Source: Luzula sylvatica
Lineage: Eukaryota; Streptophyta; Magnoliopsida; Poales; Juncaceae
DNA: 64,000 nucleotides
NCBI GenBank assembly: GCA_946800325.1
Contig: OX326959.1
Coordinates: 19,064,862-19,128,861 of the forward strand
Reading direction: 5' to 3'
Made by a program: the position numbers and the translations under genes
Part shown: piece after piece, positions 27,201-40,640 of the stretch
How the letters are laid out: each line of letters starts with the position of its first letter
How positions within the stretch are numbered: position 1 is the first letter of the stretch
The notes under the pieces: model-generated
What the model saw: the letters and a program-made list of their open reading frames with translations, nothing else
Database searches by the model: none
Told to the model about the DNA's origin: nothing

Positions 27201-30200
27201 AGTTTGTTTTTCGATTCAAAACAAGATTTTAATGCTTTGAGGAGTTCAAATAACGTGTTTCTAGATCATTTGTATCGTATCTTTTACTACATAACTTTTC
27301 ACCAAATTTCACAAACACTAAGAAAGTTTGTTTTTCGATTCAATACAAGATTTTGACGCTTTGAGGAGTTGAAATAACGTGTTTTTAGATCATTTATATC
27401 GTATCTTTTACTACATAACTTTTTCACCAAATTTCACAAACACCAAGAAAGTTTGTTTTTCGATTTGAAAACAAGATTTTAACGCTTTGAGGAGTTCAAA
27501 TAACGTGTTTTTAGATCATTTGTATCGTATCTTTTAGTACATAACTTTTCACCAAATTTCAAAAACACTAAGAAAGTTTGTTTTTCGATTCAAAGCAAGA
27601 TTTTAACGCTTTGAGGAGTTCAAATAACGTGTTTCTAGATCATTTGTATCGTATCTTTTACTACATATATTTTCACCAAATTTCACAAACTCTAAGAAGT
27701 TTGTTTTTCGATTCAAAACAAACTTTCAACGCTTTTAGGAGTTCAAATAACGTGTTTTTAGATCATTTGTATCGTATCTTTTACTACATAACTTTTCACC
27801 AAATTTCACTAACACTAAGAAAGTTTGTTTTTTGATTCAAAACAAGATTTTAACGCTTTGAGGAGTTCAAATAACGTGTTTCTAGATCATTTGTAACGTA
27901 TCTTTTACTACATAACTTTTCACCAAATTTCAGAAACACTAAGATAGTTTGTTTTTCCCATTCAAAACAAGATTTTTACGCTTTGAGGAGTTCAAATAAC
28001 GTGTTTTTAGATCATTTGTATCGTATCTTTGACTACTTAAGTTTTCACCAAATTTCACAAACACCAAGAAAGTTTGTTTTTCGATTCAAAACATGATTTT
28101 AACGCTTTGAGGTGTTCAAATAACATGTTTTTAGATCATTTGTATCGTATCTTTTAGTACATGACTTTTCACCAAATCTCACAAACACTAAGAAATTTTG
28201 TTTTTCGATTCAAAACAAGATTTTAACGCTTTGAGGAGTTCAAATAACGTGTTTCTAGATCATTTGTATCGTATCTTTTACTACATAACTTTTCACCAAA
28301 TTTCACAAACACTAAGAAAGTTTGTTTTTCGATTCAAAACAAGATTTTAATGCTTTGAGGAGTTCAAATAACGTGTTTCTAGATCATTTGTATCGTATCT
28401 TTTACTACATAACTTTTCACCAAATTTCACAAACACTAAGAAAGTTTGTTTTTCGATTCAAAACAAGATTTTAACACTTTGAGCAGTTCAAATAACGTGT
28501 TTCTAGATCATTTGTATCGTATCTTTTACTACATAACTTTTCACCAAATTTCACAAACACTAAGAAAGTTTGTTTTTCGATTCAAAACAAGATTTTAATG
28601 CTTTGAGGAGTTCAAATAACGTGTTTCTAGATCATTTGTATCGTATCTTTTACTACATAACTTTTCACCAAATTTCACAAACACTAAGAAAGTTTGTTTT
28701 TCGATTCAATACAAGATTTTGACGCTTTGAGGAGTTGAAATAACGTGTTTTTAGATCATTTATATCGTATCTTTTACTACATAACTTTTCACCAAATTTC
28801 ACAAACACCAAGAAAGTTTGTTTTTCTATTCAAAACAAGATTTTAACGCTTTGAGGTGATCAAATAACATGTTTTTAGATCATTTGTATCGTATCTTTTA
28901 GTACATAACTTTTCACCAAATTTCACAAATACTAAGAAAGTTTGTTTTTCTATTCAAAACTAGATTTTAACGCTTTGAGGAGTTCAAATAACGTGTTTCT
29001 AGATCATTTGTATCGTATCTTTTACTACATAAATTTTCACCAAATTTCACAAACACTAAGAAAGTTTGTTTTTCGATTCAAAACATGATTTTAACGCTTT
29101 GAGCAGTTGAAATAACGTGTTTCTAGATCATTTGTATCGTATCTTTTACTACATAACTTTTCACCAAATTTCACAAACACTAAGAAATTTTGTTTTTCGA
29201 TTCAAAACAAGATTTTAACGCTTTGAGGAGTTCAAATAACGTGTTTCTAGATCATTTGTATCGTATCTTGTACTACATAACTTTTCACCAAATTTCACAA
29301 ACACTAAGAAAGTTTGTTTTTCGATTTCAAAACCAAATTTTAACGCTTTGAGGAGTTCAAATAACGTGTTTTTAGATCATTTGTATCGTATCTTTTAGTA
29401 CATAACTTTTCACCAAATTTCACAAACACTAAGAAAGTTTGTTTTTCGATTAAAAACAAGATTTTAACGCTTTGAGGAGTTCAAATAACGTGTTTTTGAT
29501 CATTTGTATCGTATCTTTTACTACATAACTTTTCGCCAAATTTCACAAACACCAAGAAAGTTTGTTTTTCGATTCAATACAAGATTTTGACGCTTTGAGG
29601 AGTTGAAATAACGTGTTTTTAGATCATTTATATCGTATCTTTTACTACATAACTTTTCACCAAATTTCACAAACACCAAGAAAGTTTGTTTTTCTATTCA
29701 AAACAAGATTTTAACGCTTTGAGGTGTTCAAATAACATGTTTTTAGATCATTTGTATCGTATCTTTTAGTACATAACTTTTCACCAAATTTCACAAACAC
29801 TAAGAAAGTTTGTTTTTCTATTCAAAACTAGATTTTAACGCTTTGAGGAGTTCAAATAACGTGTTTTTAGATCATTTGTATCGTATCTTTTACTACATAA
29901 CTTTTCACCAAATTTCACAAACACTAAGAAAGTTTGTTTTTCGATTTCAAAACCAGATTTTAACGCTTTGAGGAGTTCAAATAACGTGTTTTTAGATCAT
30001 TTGTATCGTATCTTTAAGTACATAACTTTTCACCAAATTTCACAAACACTAAGAAAGTTTGTTTTTCGATTGAAAACAAGATTTTAACGCTTTGAGGAGT
30101 TCAAATAACGTGTTTTTGATCATTTGTATCATATCTTTTACTACATAACTTTTCGCCAAATTTCACAAACACTAACAAAGTTTGTTTTTCGATTCAAAAC

Positions 30201-31050
30201 AATATTTTGACGCTTTGAGGAGTTCAAATAACGTGTTTTTAGATCATTTATATCGTATCTTTTACTACATAACTTTTCACCAAATTTCACAAACACCAAG
30301 AAAGTTTGTTTTTCTATTCAAAACAAGATTTTAACGCTTTGAGGTGTTCAAATAACATGTTTTTAGATCATTTGTATCGTATCTTTTAGTACATAACTTT
30401 TCACCAAATTTCACAAACACTAAGAAAGTATGTTTTTCGATTCAAAACAAGATTTTAACACTTTGAGGAGTTCAAATAACGTGTTTCTAGATCATTTGTT
30501 TCGTATCTTTTACTACATAACTTTTCACCAAATTTCACAAACACTAAGAAAGTTTGTTTTTCGATTCAAAACATGATTTTAACGCTTTGAGGAGTTCAAA
30601 TAACATGTTTCTAGATCATTTGTATCGTATCTTTTACTACATAACTTTTCACCAAATTTCACAAACACTAAGAAAGTTTGTTTTTCGATTCAAAACAAGA
30701 TTTTAATGCTTTGAGGAGTTCAAATAACGTGTTTCTAGATCATTTGTATCGTATCTTTTACTACATAACTTTTCACCAAATTTCACAAACACTAAGAAAG
30801 TTTGTTTTTCGATTCAAAACAAACTTTCAACGCTTTTAGGAGTTCAAATAACGTGTTTTTAGATCATTTGTATCGTATCTTTTAGTACATAACATTTCAC
30901 CAAATTTCACAAACACTATGAAAGTTTGTTTTTCGATTTGAAAACAAGATTTTAACGCTTTGAGGACTTCAAATAACGTGTTTTTAGATCATTTGTATCG
31001 TATCTTTTAGTACATAACTTTTCACCAAATTTCAAAAACACTAAGAAAGT
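24240..31050 (+). repeat. Mixed HOR region with a second 12-mer locus
   Basis: Satellite monomers in a mosaic order. About 24720-26950 repeats the variant order of the 12-mer found at 1-3530, including 'ttttatttctttgagg' at 25987, but with a normal 124-bp monomer where the first locus has the 123-bp one. About 27450-29000 resembles the 19-mer family (anchors at 27454 and 27578). From 27578 the next matching anchor is at 31051, 3,473 bp or 28 monomers away. Confidence 0.75.
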
Positions 31051-34000
31051 TTGTTTTTCGATTCAAAGCAAGATTTTAACGCTTTGAGGAGTTCAAATAA
31101 CGTGTTTCTAGATCATTTGTATCGTATCTTTTACTACATAAATTTTCACCAAATTTCACAAACTCTAAGAAGTTTGTTTTTCGATTCAAAACAAACTTTC
31201 AACGCTTTTAGGAGTTCAAATAACGTGTTTTTAGATCATTTGTATCGTATCTTTTACTACATAACTTTTCACCAAATTTCACTAACACTAAGAAAGTTTG
31301 TTTTTTGATTCAAAACAAGATTTTAACGCTTTGAGGAGTTCAAATAACGTGTTTCTAGATCATTTCTAACGTATCTTTTACTACATAACTTTTCACCAAA
31401 TTTCAGAAACACTAAGATAGTTTGTTTTTCCCATTCAAAACAAGATTTTTACGCTTTGAGGAGTTCAAATAACGTGTTTTTAGATCATTTGTATCGTATC
31501 TTTGACTACTTAAGTTTTCACCAAATTTCACAAACACTAAGAAAGTTTGTTTTTCGATTCAAAACATGATTTTAACGCTTTGAGGTGTTCAAATAACATG
31601 TTTTTAGATCATTTGTATCGTATCTTTTAGTACATGACTTTTCACCAAATCTCACAAACACTAAGAAATTTTGTTTTTCGATTCAAAACAAGATTTTAAC
31701 GCTTTGAGGAGTTCAAATAACGTGTTTCTAGATCATTTGTATCGTATCTTTTACTACATAACTTTTCACCAAATTTCACAAACACTAAGAAAGTTTGTTT
31801 TTCGATTCAAAACAAGATTTTAATGCTTTGAGGAGTTCAAATAACGTGTTTCTAGATCATTTGTATCGTATCTTTTACTACATAACTTTTCACCAAATTT
31901 CACAAACACTAAGAAATTTTGTTTTTTGATTCAAAACAAGATTTTAACACTTTGAGCAGTTCAAATAACGTGTTTCTAGATCATTTGTATCGTATCTTTT
32001 ACTACATAACTTTTCACCAAATTTCACAAACACTAAGAAAGTTTGTTTTTCGATTCAAAACAAGATTTTAATGCTTTGAGGAGTTCAAATAACGTGTTTC
32101 TAGATCATTTGTATCGTATCTTTTACTACATAACTTTTCACCAAATCTCACAAACACTAAGAAAGTTTGTTTTTCGATTCAATACAACATTTTGACGCTT
32201 TCAGGAGTTGAAATAACGTGTTTTTAGATCATTTATATCGTATCTTTTACTACATAACTTTTCACCAAATTTCACAAACACCAAGAAACTTTGTTTTTCT
32301 ATTCAAAACAAGATTTTAACGCTTTGAGGTGATCAAATAACATGTTTTTAGATCATTTGTATCGTATCTTTTAGTACATAACTTTTCACCAAATTTCACA
32401 AACACTAAGAAAGTTTGTTTTTCTATTCAAAACTATATTTTAACGCTTTGAGGAGTTCAAATAACGTGTTTCTATATCATTTGTATCGTATCTTTTACTA
32501 CATCAATTTTCACCAAATTTCACAAACACTAAGAAAGTTTGTTTTTCGATTCAAAACATGATTTTAACGCTTTGAGCAGTTCAAATAACGTGTTTCTAGA
32601 TCATTTGTATCGTATCTTTTACTACATAACTTTTCACCAAATTTCACAAACACTAAGAAATTTTGTTTTTCGATTCAAAACAAGATTTTAACGCTTTGAG
32701 GAGTTCAAATAACGTGTTTCTTGATCATTTGTATCGTATCTTGTACTACATAACTTTGTAACGTCGGATAGCATTTATGCAGAAGCTGTCATAAACCTTT
32801 GTAATGTCAAGTTTCTCTCGTCGCTCCTGAAAGACACAAAGTAGGAAAAGCGAGAACAATGAAAGTCAAAAAAGAGCTCTCGCCATATTCTCCATAGGAC
32901 AACTTCTCTTTCTTTCCATTGGGCAAACAAGCAGTCAAAACCTTGGGAGAACTAGTGACAGGGAAGAGCAAGGCGATTCAGATGAAAGTCATTCCCTGGG
33001 TTGGGTGACTTTTCTGCCTATTGACTTACTCCCCTGCATTGAAGTTGATTAGCTTAATGCGACGCTACATTTTCTCTTCTCGATAGCCAGATAGTGAAGA
33101 AAGAAGGGCGGTTTCCATCCATCCTTTTCCTCATATAAGTCAGTGTCGAGAGCTTGCTTGCTATTGAGCTACGGAGATTCGTTTCTCATAAAGAGTCTCC
33201 GTTATCTATGAAATTCTGTTATTACCAAATTTCACAAACACTAAGAAAGTTTGTTTTTCGATTTCAAAACCAGATTTTAACGCTTTGAGGAGTTCAAATA
33301 ACGTGTTTTTAGATCATTTGTATCGTATCTTTTAGTACATAACTTTTCACCAAATTTCACAAACACTAAGAAAGTTTGTTTTTCGATGAAAAACAAGATT
33401 TTAACGCTTTGAGGAGTTCAAATAACGTGTTTTTGATCATTTGTATCGTATCTTTTACTACATAACTTTTGGCCAAATTTCACAAACACCAAAAAAGTTT
33501 GTTTTTCGATTCAATACAAGATTTTGACGCTTTGAGGAGTTGAAATAACGTGTTTTTAGATCATTTATATCGTATCTTTTACTACATAACTTTTCACCAA
33601 ATTTCACAAACACCAAGAAAGTTTGTTTTTCTATTCAAAACAAGATTTTAACGCTTTGAGGTGTTCAAATAACATGTTTTTAGATCATTTGTATCGTATC
33701 TTTTAGTACATAACTTTTCACCAAATTTCACAAACACTAAGAAAGTTTGTTTTTCTATTCAAAACTAGATTTTAACGCTTTGAGGAGTTCAAATAACGTG
33801 TTTCTAGATCATTTGTATCGTATCTTTTACTACATAAATTTTCACCAAATTTTCACAAACACTAAGAAAGTTTTTTTTTCGATTCAAAACATGATTTTAA
33901 CGCTTTGAGCAGTTCAAATAACGTGTTTCTAGATCATTTGTATCGTATCTTTTACTACATAACTTTTCACCAAATTTCACAAACACTAAGAAATTTTGTT

Positions 34001-36722
34001 TTTCGATTCAAAACAAGATTTTAACGCTTTGAGGAGTTCAAATAACGTGTTTCTAGATCATTTGTATCGTATCTTTTACTACATAACTTTTCACCAAATT
34101 TCACAAACACTAAGAAAGTTTGTTTTTCGATTCAAAACAAGATTTTAATGCTTTGAGGAGTTCAAATAACGTGTTTCTAGATCATTTGTATCGTATCTTT
34201 TACTACATAACTTTTCACCAAATTTCACAAACACTAAGAAAGTTTGTTTTTCGATTCAATACAAGATTTTGACGCTTTGAGGAGTTGAAATAATGTGTTT
34301 TTAGATCATTTAAATCGTATCTTTTACTACATAACTTTTCACCAAATTTCACAAACACCAAGAAAGTTTGTTTTTCTATTCAAAACAAGATTTTAACGCT
34401 TTGAGGTGTTCAAATAACATGTTTTTAGATCATTTGTATCGTATCATTTAGTACATAACTTTTCACCAAATTTCACAAACACAAAGAAAGTTTGTTTTTC
34501 TATTCAAAACTAGATTTTAACGCTTTGAGGAGTTCAAATAACGTGTTTTTAGATCATTTGTATCGTATCTTTTAGTACATAACTTTTCACCAAATTTCAC
34601 AAACACTAAGAAAGATTGTTTTTCGATTCAAAACAAGATTTTAACGCTTTGAGGAGTTCAAATAACGTGTTTCTAGATCATTTGTATCGTATCTTTTACT
34701 ACGTAAATTTTCACCAAATTTCACAAACTCTAAGAAGTTTGTTTTTCGATTCAAAACAAACTTTCAACGCTTTTAGGAGTTCAAATAACGTGTTTTTAGA
34801 TCATTTGTATCGTATCTTTTACTACATAACTTTTCACCAAATTTCACTAACACTAAGAAAGTTTGTTTTTTGATTCCAAACAAGATTTTAACGCTTTGAG
34901 GAGTTCAAATAACGTGTTTCTAGATCATTTGTAACGTATCTTTTACTACATAACTTTTCAACAAATTTCAGAAACACTAAGATAGTTTGTTTTTCCCATT
35001 CAAAACAAGATTTTTACGCTTTGAGGAGTTCAAATAACGTGTTTTTAGATCATTTGTATCGTATCTTTGACTACTTAAGTTTTCACCAAATTTCACAAAC
35101 ACTAAGAAAGTTTGTTTTTCGATTCAAAACATGATTTTAACGCTTTGAGGTGTTCAAATAACATGTTTTTAGATCATTTGTATCGTATCTTTTAGTACAT
35201 GACTTTTCACCAAATCTCACACACTAAGAAATTTTGTTTTTCGATTCAAAACAAGATTTTAACGCTTTGAGGAGTTCAAATAACGTGTTTCTAGATCATT
35301 TGTATCGTATCTTTTACTACATAACTTTTCACCAAATTTCACAAACACCAAGAAAGTTTGTTTTTCGATTCAAAACAAGATTTTAATGCTTCGAGGAGTT
35401 CAAATAACGTGTTTCTAGATCATTTGTATCGTATCTTTTACTACATAACTTTTCACCAAATTTCACAAACACTAAGAAAGTTTGTTTTTCGATTCAAAAC
35501 AAGATTTTAACACTTTGAGCAGTTCAAATAACGTGTTTCTAGATCATTTGTATCGTATCTTTTACTACATAACTTTTCACCAAATTTCACAAACACTAAG
35601 ATAGTTTGTTTTTCCCATTCAAAACAAGATTTTAACGCTTTGAGGTGTTCAAATAACATGTTTGTAGATCATTTGTATCGTATCTTTTAGTACACAACTT
35701 TTCACCAAATTTCACAAACACTAAGAAATTTTGTTTTTCGATTCAAAACAAGATTTTAACGATTTGAGGAGTTCAAATAACGTGTTTCTAGATCATTTGT
35801 ATCGTATCTTTTACTACATAACTTTTCACCAAATTTCACAAACACGAAGAAAGTTTGTTTTTCGATTCAAAACATGATTTTAACGCTTTGAGCAGTTCAA
35901 ATAACGTGTTTCTAGATCATTTGTATCGTATCTTTTACTACATAACTTTTCACCAAATTTCACAAACACTAAGAAAATTTGTTTTTCGATTCAAAACAAG
36001 ATTTTAACGCTTTGAGGAGTTCAAATAACGTGTTTTTGATCATTTGTTTCGTATCTTTTACTACATAACTTTTCACCAAATTTCACAAACACTAAGAAAG
36101 TTTGTTTTTCGATTCAAAACATGATTTTAACGCTTTGAGGCGTTCAAATAACATGTTTGTAAATCATTTGTATCGTATCTTTTAGTACACAACTTTTCAC
36201 CAAATTTCACAAACACTAAGAAATTTTGTTTTTCGATTCAAAACAAGATTTTAACGCTTTGAGGAGTTCAAATAACATGTTTCTAGATCATTTGTATCGT
36301 ATCTTTTACTACATAACTTTTCACCAAATTTCACAAACACTAAGAAAGTTTGTTTTTCGATTCAAAACAAGATTTTAATGCTTTGAGCAGTTCAAATAAC
36401 GTGTTTCTAGATCATTTGTATCGTATCTTTTACTACATAACTTTTCACCAAATTTCACAAACACTAAGAAAGTTTGTTTTTCGATTCAAAACAAACTTTC
36501 AACGCTTTTAGGAGTTCAAATAATGTGTTTTTAGATCATTTGTATCGTATCTTTTAGTACATAACTTTTCACCAAATTTCACAAACACTATGAAAGTTTG
36601 TTTTTCGATTTGAAAACAAGATTTTAACGCTTTGAGGAGTTCAAATAACGTGTTTTTAGATCATTTGTATCGTATCTTTTAGTACATAACTTTTCACCAA
36701 ATTTCAAAAACACTAAGAAAGT
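31051..36722 (+). repeat. 42-mer HOR (about 5.2 kb), copy 1, interrupted
   Basis: Begins at the 'caaagcaag' anchor monomer and contains a second anchor subtype ('ttcaaaacaag', with downstream 'atctcacacactaag') at 34616. After subtracting the 466-bp insert at 32758 the unit is about 5,206 bp, close to 42 x 124. The rare 'ccaaattttcacaaac' extra-T monomer near 33847 is shared with the next copies. Confidence 0.82.
32758..33223. other. 466-bp non-repetitive insert, possible organellar DNA
   Basis: Unique sequence splitting a satellite monomer between '...cataacttt' and 'accaaatttcac...'. Compared with an intact monomer only the two bases 'tc' are missing, and no target duplication or terminal inverted repeat is visible. 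That fits end-joining capture of a DNA fragment better than transposition. It is clearly more G+C rich than the satellite, contains no long open frame, tRNA or recognisable gene, and has no internal repeats. Its composition and purine/pyrimidine runs remind me of plant mitochondrial intergenic DNA, but I cannot name the source. It could equally be a nuclear single-copy or transposon fragment. Confidence 0.45.
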
Positions 36723-39150
36723 TTGTTTTTCGATTCAAAGCAAGATTTTAACGCTTTGAGGAGTTCAAATAACGTGTTTCTAGATCATTTGTATCGTATC
36801 TTTTACTACATAAATTTTCACCAAATTTCATAAACTCTAAGAAGTTTGTTTTTCGATTCAAAACAAACTTTCAACGCTTTTAGGAGTTCAAATAACGTGT
36901 TTTTAGATCATTTGTATCGTATCTTTTACTACATAACTTTTCACCAAATTTCACTAACACTAAGAAAGTTTGTTTTTTGATTCAAAACAAGATTTTAACG
37001 CTTTGAGGAGTTCAAATAACGTGTTTCTAGATCATTTGTAACGTATCTTTTACTACATAACTTTTCACCAAATTTCAGAAACACTAAGATAGTTTGTTTT
37101 TCCCATTCAAAACAAGATTTTTACGCTTTGAGGAGTTCAAATAACGTGTTTTTAGATCATTTGTATCGTATCTTTGACTACTTAAGTTTTCACCAAATTT
37201 CACATACACAAAGAAAGTTTGTTTTTCGATTCAAAACATGATTTTAACGCTTTGAGGTGTTCAAATAACATGTTTTTAGATCATTTGTATCGTATCTTTT
37301 AGTACATGACTTTTCACCAAATCTCACAAACACTAAGAAATTTTGTTTTTCGATTCAAAACAAGATTTTAACGCTTTGAGGAGTTCAAATAACGTGTTTC
37401 TAGATCATTTGTATCGTATCTTTTACTACATAACTTTTCACCAAATTTCACAAACACTAAGAAAGTTTGTTTTTAGATTCAAAACAAGATTTTAATGCTT
37501 TGAGGAGTTCAAATAACGTGTTTCTAGATCATTTGTATCGTATCTTTTACTACATAACTTTTCACCAAATTTCACAAACACTAAGAAATTTTGTTTTTCG
37601 ATTCAAAACAAGATTTTAACACTTTAAGCAGTTCAAATAACGTGTTTCTAGATCATTTGTATCGTATCTTTTACTACATAACTTTTCACCAAATTTCACA
37701 AACACTAAGAAAGTTTGTTTTTCGATTCAAAACAAGATTTTAATGCTTTGAGGAGTTCAAATAACGTGTTTCTAGATCATTTGTATCGTATCTTTTACTA
37801 CATAACTTTTCACCAAATTTCACAAACACTAAGAAAGTTTGTTTTTCGATTCAATACAAGATTTTGACGCTTTGAGGAGTTGAAATAACGTGTTTTTAGA
37901 TCATTTATATCGTATCTTTTACTACATAACTTTTCACCAAATTTTACAAACACCAAGAAAGTTTGTTTTTCTATTCAAAACAAGATTTTAACGCTTTGAG
38001 GTGATCAAATAACATGTTTTTAGATCATTTGTATCGTATCTTTTAGTACATAACTTTTCACCAAATTTCACAAACACTAAGAAAGTTTGTTTTTCTATTC
38101 AAAACTATATTTTAACGCTTTGAGGAGTTCAAATAACGTGTTTCTAGATCATTTGTATCGTATCTTTTACTACATAAATTTTCACCAAATTTCACAAACA
38201 CTAAGAAAGTTTGTTTTTCGATTCAAAACATGATTTTAACGCTTTGAGCAGTTCAAATAACGTGTTTCTAGATCATTTGTATCGTATCTTTTACTACATA
38301 ACTTTTCACCAAATTTCACAAACACTATGAAATTTTGTTTTTCGATTCAAAACAAGATTTTAACGCTTTGAGGAGTTCAAAATAACGTGTTTCTAGATCA
38401 TTTGTATCGTATCTTGTACTACATAACTTTTCACCAAATTTCACAAACACTAAGAAAGTTTGTTTTTCGATTTCAAAACCAGATTTTAACGCTTTGAGGA
38501 GTTCAAATAACGTGTTTTTAGATCATTTGTATCGTATTTTTTAGTACATAACTTTTCACCAAATTTCACAAACACTAAGAAAGTTTGTTTTTCGATGAAA
38601 AACAAGATTTTAACGCTTTGAGGAGTTCAAATAACGTGTTTTTGATCATTTGTATCGTATCTTTTACTACATAACTTTTCGCCAAATTTCACAAACACCA
38701 AAAAAGTTTGTTTTTCGATTCAATACAAGATTTTGACGCTTTGAGGAGTTGAAATAACGTGTTTTTAGATCATTTATATCGTATCTTTTACTACATAACT
38801 TTTCACCAAATTTCACAAACACCAAGAAAGTTTGTTTTTCTATTCAAAACAAGATTTTAACGCTTTGAGGTGTTCAAATAACATGTTTTTAGATCATTTG
38901 TATCGTATCTTTTAGTACATAACTTTTCACCAAATTTCACAAACACTAAGAAAGTTTGTTTTTCTATTCAAAACTAGATTTTAACGCTTTGAGGAGTTCA
39001 AATAACGTGTTTCTAGATCATTTGTATCGTATCTTTTACTACATAAATTTTCACCAAATTTTCACAAACACTAAGAAAGTTTGTTTTTCGATTCAAAACA
39101 TGATTTTAACGCTTTGAGCAGTTCAAATAACGTGTTTCTAGATCATTTGT
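33224..39150 (+). repeat. 124-bp satellite array, segment 2
   Basis: Same monomer, orientation and phase as segment 1. It resumes two bases downstream of where the 466-bp insert broke the repeat, and ends at the solo LTR within 'gatcatttgt'. It includes the second half of the first 42-mer unit and the first part of the next. Confidence 0.97.
39146..39150 (+). repeat. Target-site duplication of solo LTR, left
   Basis: 'tttgt' immediately left of the LTR, identical to 40641-40645. Removing the LTR and one copy restores an intact satellite monomer (gatcatttgtatcg). Confidence 0.85.
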
Positions 39151-39734
39151 TGACGAGCGGGTTTTCGATCACTTTTAAATTGAGATATCGTTGTATGTGA
39201 AAACCAATTCAATCAACAAGTTTGGAAATATATGTGTATAGTGGAAATATAGAAGTTCGTTCCACGAGGAGTATATGCGTCGAAGAATGAATCAAAATAA
39301 TTATTTCGAAGTTTCCAAAATTAATGAAAATTTGTGTAGAGATAGGTCTGAATATTATCAAATTTATCCTAAAATTTCAAACAATTTGGACAACGAAATA
39401 AAAAGTTATTAACGAATTACAATCAGGCCTCTGAAAAACAGTCCCCTGGAAACAGCAGGTTTTCAGTTTGAGTGACAGTTTTCAAAAATTCATATCAATT
39501 CGAATATTTCATGAAATTCTATGATTCAAAAAGTTCCCCAAAACTAGAAATCAAGATCTACGCAGAACAAAAAGAGAACAAAAAAATCACACAAAAGAGA
39601 GCACAAGATCGAATGAAAGAAACAAGATTAAACAAAGAAACTAGATTCAACACAATCTTTAACTTCTTTACACAAATCCAATTCAATTTAAACTACAAGA
39701 ATTACAAGAAAGGAAAGAAAACACCTAGAGAGAT

Positions 39735-40030
39735 GAAGAAAGCTTCGAGTCTCGTCGTGGATGCCTTCCTCGTTGTTCGAGATGCGTAGAAAGCTACTCA
39801 CTTCGCACAACGTGTTCCTTTCGTACCGATCCACTCGCCAATCGAAGAAAGCTCCGTACCGGTTGAGTGAACTCGAGATTGCAAGATGTCCAATTGGAAG
39901 AAAGCTCCCGAGTGGAATAGCGAATGCTCGACTCCTTGCTTGCGTGGATTCGGATGAAGAAAGCTCCACCTCAATCCTCGCAACTCGATCTTCGTCGAAG
40001 TGTAAACCGATTCACCGAATGAAGTAAGCT
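39735..40030. repeat. Degenerate ~55-bp iterations inside solo LTR
   Basis: The motif 'gaagaaagct' or a one- to two-base variant occurs six times, starting at 39735, 39786, 39844, 39897, 39956 and 40021, a spacing of 51-65 bp. The sequence between is only loosely similar (tcgag/gaatgctcgact-like), suggesting an old decayed minisatellite in the transcribed part of the LTR. Confidence 0.6.
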
Positions 40031-40221
40031 TCTATTCGGGGATCCATCTTAGAGAATTATCGTTCGTTTTGCAATTCTTGCTTGTTCTTGGCAGTACTTG
40101 CGAGTTCTTGAAAGATTCTTGGACTTGCTAAGAGGGAGAGAAAGTGCGAGAGAGAGAGAAAGTGCTCCGAAGAGCGGGGGAGAGGGGGGAAGAAGCAAAT
40201 CCTGCCCAAGGGCCCTTGGGG

Positions 40222-40258
40222 TCTATTTATAATGTATTTGGAGCCTTCCCATTGGTCA
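40222..40258 (-). promoter_or_regulatory. Putative LTR core promoter (CCAAT + TATA)
   Basis: On the minus strand 'gaccaatggg' lies about 20-25 bases upstream of 'attataaatagacccc', a classic TATA box. It lies about 410 bp from the minus-strand 5' end of the LTR, so U3 would be about 0.4 kb and R-U5 about 1 kb. This is inferred from motifs only. Confidence 0.55.
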
Positions 40259-40640
40259 AGAGATGGTTGAGAGGATTGAGGGTAGTTTGGTAATTGTAGG
40301 TGAGGAAGGTGGGCTGAATGGTGGTTATAGTGTGAGTGGTTTTCGTATAGAATTTGGTGTAGACTTTTGTGTGGTAGATTTCTTGCCTCCTTCTTCATAC
40401 GTGTACCGAAATGGACATTATAATATATCGATTTTATCGGCGCGAGGAGAGGAAGACAACTACACTGTTGGAATGCCAAAAACTTTCGCCCAAAAACCTA
40501 AAATTATCAATAAAACACACTTAGTGAAGAAATATTCTTGCTATCTCAAATATGAACAATTATATATAGAAAGTTGTGATTCAAAATGGCTAAAATCCCC
40601 AAATTAGATATCAAAAAGGTGCTTTATTTTCCTCTTATCA

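Larger units (their letters stand above)
1..32757 (+). repeat. 124-bp satellite array, segment 1
   Basis: Uninterrupted head-to-tail tandem repeat. The landmark 'ataacttttcaccaaatttc' recurs at 1, 125, 249 and so on, giving a 124-bp period. Each monomer reads in order: ataacttttcacc, the dyad acaaac-N9-gtttgt, tttttcgattcaaaac, gattttaacgctttgagg, caaataacgtg, tagatcatttgtatcg, tatcttttactac. The consensus is about 71% A+T with four CpG sites. A GATC site in nearly every monomer predicts a 124-bp DpnII/MboI ladder. No inverted monomers were seen. Recurrent variants (cgtgtttct/cgtgttttt/catgttttt; tactac/tagtac; aacttttc/aaattttc) define higher-order units listed separately. The size and homogeneity suit a centromeric or heterochromatic satellite, but the family is not one I recognise. 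Confidence 0.97.
39151..40640 (-). mobile_element. Solo LTR, 1,490 bp
   Basis: A non-satellite block starting TGACGAG and ending CTTATCA, giving the TG...CA ends (here TGA...TCA) of an LTR, flanked by the 5-bp duplication 'tttgt'. There is no primer site, polypurine tract, coding domain or second LTR, so it is best read as a solo LTR left by recombination between the two LTRs of a complete element. Minus-strand orientation is inferred from a CCAAT box and TATAAATAG box on that strand. The length is more typical of Ty3/gypsy-type LTRs, but nothing here fixes the superfamily. Open frames inside it on both strands show no protein-family features and overlap each other. Confidence 0.8.

Noticed and set aside
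32758..33223. tRNA or rRNA fragment in the 466-bp insert
   Set aside because: No cloverleaf arms, anticodon context or conserved rRNA strings could be found by eye.
39472..40607. Several 61-140-codon frames on both strands in the solo LTR
   Set aside because: They overlap one another on opposite strands, have low-complexity translations and no domain. The block is explained as an LTR.
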